Assembly (NCBI GenBank): GCA_012295275.1
Contig: CM022669.1
Coordinates: forward strand, 2,919,640 to 2,983,639
From: Chrysomallon squamiferum
Lineage: Eukaryota > Mollusca > Gastropoda > Neomphalida > Peltospiridae
DNA: 64,000 bases
Direction of reading: 5' to 3'
Made by a program: the position numbers and the translations under genes
In this document: positions 56,688 to 64,000 of the stretch, in pieces
How positions within the stretch are numbered: position 1 is the first letter of the stretch
Layout: every line of letters begins with the position of its first letter
The notes under the pieces: generated by a model
What the model was told of the DNA's origin: nothing
The model's input: the letters and a program-made list of their open reading frames with translations, nothing else
Database searches by the model: none

Positions 56688-58143
56688 CAACCAGTCTCAA
56701 TGAAAACCAATGATAGTGCTACGGATGAAAAGGAATTTAGTTCTATGAGCATCTGAATCAAGCGATATAACCATTGGGCCATCAGCAGCCTAGTCCAAAA
56801 TGAAGAATTTATTTGCATGAAACTGTCACGAGAAAAAAATCTCTCCCTTTTTTTAACCTTTTTAAAAAGTTAATTCATTCATTCGTTCGAAAATTAATTA
56901 ATTCTTCAATGACGCATTCCCTTCGTCCATTCATCCATCCATTCATCGCTCATTTAGTCAGTAATTTATTTTGTTATAACTTGTTTTATTAATATTCAAT
57001 CAGTCAGTAATTTATTGTTATTAATATTGTTATTATTATGATTTTTTTTGTTTTCATTTTTATAGTTTTATTAACATTTCGAATCTAAATATAATTATCT
57101 TACGATTTGAAATTATTCTGCTCTTTTCTGTGTTATCTCAAAGACCGTCAACAAAAAGAACAATCTGTTCTAGTGTGGACAAATTTCAGTCATCCACACA
57201 CAACGAAATTGTTTCCATCAGAGCTCTGGTTGGATGTCCGAAAAATCTACGCCAGTGAGTACTTGTTATAAATGACATTTCTCAGCAATTGTTCATAATC
57301 GATTGCATTTATTGCGCACCCATGACTCAAGCTATTTGACTCACTGATTGGAATATACACTTGATTAAGTAACAAACCCTTATGGCTGAAAGATGCAGTC
57401 GTCGGCTCAACGCCAAGTGATGTTCATCAATTTCCCGTCGATAATTTGCTCCCAACGTCCCGTTCAATTGCCGGACAGCAAAGCGGAAGGATAGACGTGT
57501 TCGAGCGATTCCGGGAGTACTGTAGTCAGCTGCTTACAACAAAACATGGCTTCTGTCAGACTTGACCTTTTTTCATGACTCGTTTATTCACAGATGGACA
57601 CAGTTGGTAAACGGAGGAAGAGGATAATTATAGGCTCTTTGAACGAGAAAAAAAGAAAAGAAGAAAAAAAGCTCTTAGTATTTTTGAATAGAAGCAAAAT
57701 ATTAAAAAAACAGAACAATTGAATAATAGAGATTTATTGGTCATTTTACTAATTTTTCAATTTTGGTTTTGTTTGTGGGGAGGTCTCTTGTTTTTATTAA
57801 TTAATTTATTATTTATTTATTTATTATTTTATTATTATTATTATTATTATTATTGCAGAACAAGAGAAGCATTACTGACCCATTTAATAGATAGTTTGTT
57901 TTGCTAGTTTTAAGACAACGTGGTTCCTGTGTAACTAAGTTTTTGTATCGGAAGTTAATTTTACAAACTGCAAGGACAGTTATCATTTCCTTATGCTTGT
58001 CTGTCAAAACACTGGTAAAATTTTGAATTTAAATAGAGAAGAAAATGTCTGCAGTGGTTTTAAACTTAGGTAGATTCTTTTGTAAAACCGACATCAACGT
58101 GTTCTAATTTTAATACGTGTAAATACTCTGACTCCGTGACTGG
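56686..58143. other. Non-coding, includes a GC-elevated, repeat-free island
   Basis: 57130-57610 is repeat-free and of balanced composition. ATTC-like repeats lie at 56870-56950 and TTA runs at 57800-57853. No gene seen up to the tandem array. Confidence 0.45.
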
Positions 58144-58536
58144 CCATTTCATTATTACAAATAACAATATGGTATTTATATTTGTTAGAATATTAACATA
58201 TAAATAATCACATTTCTTCTTCATTCTGCAATAATATTTTTAACTAGATATTTAAGACGTGGAGAGCGAAATCACAAAACTTTCTTTATCGAATACTTCG
58301 GCCATATTTGTTATTTAAGCTAATTAGAGAAAACACGTTTTATACGACGATGTCACGGACTGCTAACATCAACACATGGTTTGGTATGGATTGATGTTCA
58401 TTAGTATTTGCGCTTTACAAATCATACCAGTTTGGCAAGAAACAGTTTCTGTTAGCAACCATATTGCTGCATGTATAGTATAAAAAAAATATTATAGTAA
58501 ATCCTATATTATTTAAACCATTTAAAAAGTTGAAAG

Positions 58537-58610
58537 TGGGGCACCGTTACTTACTGGTAAAATACTGGACTGAGGCGTGCCTAGTCGTAGGATCAATTAT
58601 CCTCGGTACC
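58537..58610 (+). mobile_element. tRNA-like SINE head, array unit 1 (body missing)
   Basis: ggggcaccgttacttactgg and the following gtaaaa, gactgaggcgtgc, gtaggatcaatt and ctcggtacc resemble the tRNA-derived 5' part (A and B boxes) of the widespread mollusc SINE. In this unit the head joins directly to agctgttatt, without the 146-bp body seen in the other units. Confidence 0.6.
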
Positions 58611-60940
58611 AGCTGTTATTCCAGTGTATTGTATACTGAAAAAAAACCATGTCTTTTCTTTGGACTGGAATATTTCACCAACTTTTTGTCCCCTAAATGT
58701 GAAGTGGGTTGAATGGAGGTCCGTTAAATCGCAGGATACTAAATTCTGATTATTATTATTATTGTTATGTTTTTATTTAAATTATTTTAATAATAATAAT
58801 AACACTTATAAAAAAAAAAAAAGTTATGAAATGGCTTGCGACACAAGTGCGATGTGAAGCGTGAGCTCTTTGTGTGTATAAATAAACATATAACACGCTG
58901 TGAGTGAATAAAGAATCTAAATATGTATTTTGAATACTTTCAAATAACTGTAACTGTTAAAACTAGCGACCCATCCCTTGCCTGCGACACATACGACGTC
59001 AGTGATGCAGTTTACCGCTTTCATTTTCTTTTTTTTAGTTATGTATCTGACATCAACTTCACAGACACTTAACCACGCTTCAATTCAAAATACTGGTAAT
59101 TTAGAATAGCCTTTATTATGTTGGTAGTTTTTATTTTTATTTTTTTTTTAATATGTAGGAGAATGTTGTGTCTATGTTTTGCCTCAACAAATCCCCGAAA
59201 CCTAAGAAACATTTGTTCACTGAATAAAACTATTATCGACAATTTTCACTTTAGACAAATCTAATGCAATCAAAAGCTGTCCGCGGTGACTCAGTCTTTT
59301 AAAAGTACTTTTCCTTTCACTCGCAGGTTTTGTGTGGAATTATTATGTAGAAATAACAGTGTTTGAAAACATATTTACACAGGTGACTACTCTGTTCAAA
59401 TTTCTGTGTTTGTGTTTACGATGATGTCTGATACAAACTAATCAAAGCTGACTTGTATAAAATGAAAACTTGTACGGAGGAAGGGGTAAGTAGTGACTCT
59501 CAAAAAGCGATTTTTTCATGTACATAATATATACATATATATCGGTATGAAGACCACAGGATTTCTCGTAATGATCTGGTGGGGGGTTTGAAAATATTTC
59601 AAAGTGGTATTTCTTAACCCAAATGCGGATTAAGATGCGCCAGTAGTGGAAATGGCAATAATACGCACATTGTTTATAACACATTTCTGTATTGCCTAAG
59701 AACATTTTCATTAGGTTTTTCTGATTTTGAATCCACATGTACGAAAATGTGGTTGCTCTGGCTAAAACATTCTTATAATTCAGCTATATCTTTCAACAAG
59801 ACTGATACAAAACTTTTATAAAAAAAACCCTAAAAATAAAGACTTGTAAATGGTTATAGAACATTCTAAACTATTGTGCCCTACAGGTAATAATTTTGTA
59901 ATGTATCTGAAACTTCAGTGGAAACGAACTGACATTTCTAAGATTTCACGTAAACACAAGTTGGCAGGATCTTCAGGCAGATCTCCCAGCAGTCTTTGGC
60001 TTGGGAAGATTAAGGATGAAATCAACTTCAGCTGATTCTGCATCAGACACGGAATGTGCAGAGTTCGAAACGTAGACTGTATAAACCAGTGTGAGATATT
60101 TTAATTATTTTAGTAAGCCTAGTGACGTGTGTTTGTATTAGCGTAGTGCTAAGTCACCAAACACAGGAATGAAGAATGTGATTTCTCTGCATGTAGCTTT
60201 TTTCTTTTGTTGTCTTTCTCCTGTCACTGACTGACCGAGTCAGAGATTTAAGCAAGACACGTTTAGAGACTGGAGAAGATTTCTGATTAGTAACAGGTTA
60301 TTATTATATTTCTAAAGTGATGTATAAGAGTTTGTATTAGTGTTATGGATACTGATGTAGTTTTATTCGATTTAAATAGGAGTATTTGTTGTACATGCAT
60401 TCTGCAGGATAGTTAATATCGGCATAGTTTTTATATAAAATAACGTGTTACGCACTTAATATGAACTTAGTCCTTTTTAATACTTATCACGCCGAGAGAT
60501 GCCAATATCCCATGTATGTGGTGTGTGTTGTCATGTTGTCACGCCATTTCATTATTACAAATAACAATATGTTATTTATATTTGTTAGAATATTAACATA
60601 TAAATAATCACATTTCTACTTCATTCTGCAATAATATTTATAACTAGATTATTTAAGACGTGGAGAGCGAAATCACAAAACTTTCTTTATCGAATACTTC
60701 GGCCATATTTGTTATTTAAGCTAATTAGAGAAAACACGTTTTATACGACGATGTCACGGACTGCTAACATCAACACATGGTTTGGTATGGATTGATGTTC
60801 ATTAGTATTTGCGCTTTACTAATCATTCCAGTTTCGCAAGAACACAGTTTCTGTTAGCAACTATATTGCTGCATGTTTAGTATAAAAAAAATATTATGGT
60901 AAATCCTATATTATTTAAACCATTTAAAAAGTTGAAAGAA

Positions 60941-61158
60941 GGGCACCGTTACTTACTGGTAAAACACTGGACTGAGGCGTGCCTAGTCGTAGGATCAATT
61001 ACCCTCGGTACCTATGCAGAATTATTTCCCACTATCTCTGGGTAGCATACAAAACTATCAGGTACTAGTGGAAAAACAGCATTCCTGCGGCGTGCGGCTG
61101 TGCACTTTGTTTTTCATTTCAGTGCAGGCCTTAACGAAACATTTTACTGTTTTTTATC
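60941..61158 (+). mobile_element. tRNA-headed SINE, array unit 2
   Basis: The same tRNA-like head (60941-61012) is followed by a 146-bp block (61013-61158) that ends ccttaacgaaacattttact, similar to the end of mollusc SINEs (gtcgttaaacaaaacattt, recalled). The body is much shorter than the family's usual length, so this is probably a deleted or divergent member. A copy is repeated in unit 3. Confidence 0.6.
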
Positions 61159-63482
61159 AGCTGTTATTGTAGTGTATTGTATACTGAAAAAAACGTGTCT
61201 TTTCTTCGGACTGGAATATTTCACCAACTTTTTGTCCCCTAAATCTGAAGTGGGTTGAATGGAGGTCCGTTAAATCGCAGGATACTAAATTCTGATTATT
61301 ATTATTATTGTTATGTTTTTATTTAAATTCTTTTAATAATAATAATAACACTTATAAAAAAAAAAGAAGTTATGAAATGGCTTGCGACACAAGTGCGATG
61401 TGAAGCGTGAGCTCTTTGTGTGTATAAATAAACATATAACACGCTGTGAGTGAATAAAGAATCTAAATATGTATTTTGAATACTTTCAAATAACTGTTAC
61501 TGTTAAAACTTGCGACCCATCCCTTGCTAATAACATACGACGTCGGTGATGCACTTTACCGCTTTCATTTTCTTTTTTTAGTTTCTAACTGACATCAGCT
61601 TCACAGACACTTAACCACGCTTCAATTCAAAATACTGGTAATTTAGAATAGCCTTTATTATGTTGGTAGTTTTTATTTTTTTATTTTTTTTAATATGTAG
61701 GAGAATGTTGTGTCTATGTTTTGCGTCAACAAATCCCCGAAACCTAAGAAACATTTGTTCACTGAATAAAACTATTATCGACAATTTTCGCTTTAGACAA
61801 ATCTAATGCAATCAAAAGCTGTCCGCGGTGACTCAGTCTTTTAAAAGTACTTTTCCTTTCACTCGCAGGTTTTGTGTGGAATTATTATGTAGAAATAACA
61901 GTGTTTGAAAACATATTTACACAGGTGACTACTCTGTTCAAATTTCTGTGTTTGTGTTTACGATGATGTCTGATACAAACTAATCAAAGCTGACTTGTAT
62001 AAAATGAACACTTGTACGGAGGAAGGGGTAAGTAATGACTCTCAAAAAGCGATTTTTTCATGTACATAATATATACATATATATCGGTATGAAGACCACA
62101 GGATTTCTCGTAATGATCTGGTGGGGGGTTTGAAAATGTTTCAAAGTGGTATTTCTTAACCCAAATGCGGATTAAGATGCGCCAGTAGTGGAAATGGCAA
62201 TAATACGCACATTGTTTATAACACATTTCTTCATTGCCTAAGAACATTTTCATTAGGTTTTTCTGATTTTGAATCCACATGTACGAAAATGTGGTTGCTC
62301 TGGCTAAAACATTCTTATAATTCAGCTATATCTTTCAACAAGACTGATACAAAACTTTTATAAAAAAAAACCTAAAAATAAAGACTTGTAAATGGTTATA
62401 GAACATTCTAAACTATTGTGCCCTACAGGTAATAATTTTGTAATGTATCTGAAACTTCAGTGGAAACGAACTGACATTTCTAAGATTTCACGTAAACACA
62501 AGTTGGCAGGATCTTCAGGCAGATCTCCCAGCAGTCTTTGGCTTGGGAAGATTAAGGATGAAATCAACTTCAGCTGATTCTGCATCAGACACGGAATGTG
62601 CAGAGTTCGAAACGTAGACTGTATAAACCAGTGTGAGATATTTTAATTATTTTAGTAAGCCTAGTGACGTGTGTTTGTATTAGCGTAGTGCTAAGTCACC
62701 AAACACAGGAATGAAGAATGTGATTTCTCTGCATGTAGCTTTTTTTCTTTTGTTGTCTTTCTCCTGTCACTGACTGACCGAGTCAGAGATTTAAGCAAGA
62801 CACGTTTAGAGACTGGAGAAGATTTCTGATTAGTAACAGGTTATTATTATATTTCTAAAGTGATGTATAAGAGTTTGTATTAGTGTTATGGATACTGATG
62901 TAGTTTTATTCGATTTAAATAGGAGTATTTGTTGTACATGCATTCTGCAGGATAGTTAATATCGGCATAGTTTTTATATAAAATAACGTGTTACGCACTT
63001 AATATGAACTTAGTCCTTTTTAATACTTATCACGCCGAGAGATGCCAATATCCCATGTATGTGGTGTGTGTTGTCATGTTGTCACGCCATTTCATTATTA
63101 CAAATAACAATATGTTATTTATATTTGTTAGAATATTAACATATAAATAATCACATTTCTACTTCATTCTGCAATAATATTTATAACTAGATTATTTAAG
63201 ACGTGGAGAGCGAAATCACAAAACTTTCTTTATCGAATACTTCGGCCATATTTGTTATTTAAGCTAATTAGAGAAAACACGTTTTATACGACGATGTCAC
63301 GGACTGCTAACATCAACACATGGTTTGGTATGGATTGATGTTCATTAGTATTTGCGCTTTACTAATCATTCCAGTTTCGCAAGAACACAGTTTCTGTTAG
63401 CAACTATATTGCTGCATGTTTAGTATAAAAAAATATTATGGTAAATCCTATATTATTTAAACCATTTAAAAAGTTGAAAGAA

Positions 63483-63700
63483 GGGCACCGTTACTTACTG
63501 GTAAAACACTGGACTGAGGCGTGCCTAGTCGTAGGATCAATTACCCTCGGTACCTATGCAGAATTATTTCCCACTATCTCTGGGTAGCATACAAAACTAT
63601 CAGGTACTAGTGGAAAAACAGCATTCCTGCGGCGTGCGGCTGTGCACTTTGTTTTTCATTTCAGTGCAGGCCTTAACGAAACATTTTACTGTTTTTTATC
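63483..63700 (+). mobile_element. tRNA-headed SINE, array unit 3
   Basis: Nearly base-for-base the same as 60941-61158, with the 146-bp block at 63555-63700. It was copied by the tandem duplication rather than inserted separately. Confidence 0.6.
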
Positions 63701-64000
63701 AGCTGTTATTGTAGTGTATTGTATACTGAAAAAAACGTGTCTTTTCTTCGGACTGGAATATTTCACCAACTTTTTGTCCCCTAAATCTGAAGTGGGTTGA
63801 ATGGAGGTCCGTTAAATCGCAGGATACTAAATTCTGATTATTATTATTATTGTTATGTTTTTATTTAAATTCTTTTAATAATAATAATAACACTTATAAA
63901 AAAAAAAAAAAGTTATGAAATGGCTTGCGACACAAGTGCGATGTGAAGCGTGAGCTCTTTGTGTGTATAAATAAACATATAACACGCTGTGAGTGAATAA

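Larger units (their letters stand above)
58144..64000. repeat. Large tandem array, unit ~2.4-2.54 kb
   Basis: The sequence ccatttcattattacaaata begins at 58144, 60544 and 63087. Unit 1 is 2400 bp and unit 2 about 2543 bp; unit 3 is cut by the window end after about 914 bp. Units 2 and 3 are nearly identical where both are seen, and unit 1 shows a few percent substitutions. Unit 1 lacks a 146-bp block present in units 2 and 3. Each unit has a tRNA-like SINE head, an AAT/TTA run, a 98-codon minus frame and a 61-codon plus frame. Neither frame is recognised as a known protein. The array extends past the window, so copy number is unknown. Confidence 0.95.

Overview
The window is AT-rich, intron- and microsatellite-laden animal DNA, most likely from a mollusc. 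Three things point there. A three-immunoglobulin-domain adhesion gene of the lachesin/IgLON type is cut into small exons by long introns. Several pieces resemble the tRNA-headed SINE that is common in mollusc genomes (recalled consensus, not searched). Long GA/CT, TATG, GATA, AAT and GT microsatellites are extremely dense. The species cannot be fixed from the sequence, and there is no sign of a bacterial, viral or organellar source.

Only one gene is well supported. It lies on the minus strand and reads from about 37.5 kb down to 20.9 kb. Seven coding exons join with consistent phases and GT-AG splice sites (37484-37526, 27058-27167, 25975-26179, 23940-24092, 23313-23441, 22561-22851, 20882-21094). 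They encode a signal peptide, three Ig domains with Cys/Trp/Cys cores and a Thr-rich, basic tail, about 381 residues in all. A weak eighth exon is proposed near 18.67-18.87 kb. The C-terminal anchor expected of the family was not found, so the 3' end is open.

Layout: 1-18.5 kb is non-coding, downstream of or inside the 3' part of the gene, with many simple repeats and one SINE fossil. 18.6-37.5 kb is the gene. Its introns hold a 555-bp foldback (pogo/Tc1-like MITE) 60 bp from an exon, a partial tandem copy of the 5' part of exon 3, a ~24-bp minisatellite and a degenerate ~35-bp minisatellite. 37.5-58.1 kb is upstream DNA with candidate 5' UTR/promoter sequence next to the start, further SINE fossils and large CA, CTG/TATC, TAC and AGT/AGC arrays. 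58.14-64 kb is a large tandem array of a ~2.4-2.54-kb unit (two full copies and one cut by the window edge). Each unit carries a tRNA-like SINE head, and the copies differ by a 146-bp block at the SINE head/body junction.

Most open frames outside the seven exons are translations of simple repeats or chance frames. No convincing new multi-gene system is seen. The most unusual items are the 2.5-kb tandem array, the partial exon duplication and a non-canonical cysteine in Ig domain 2.
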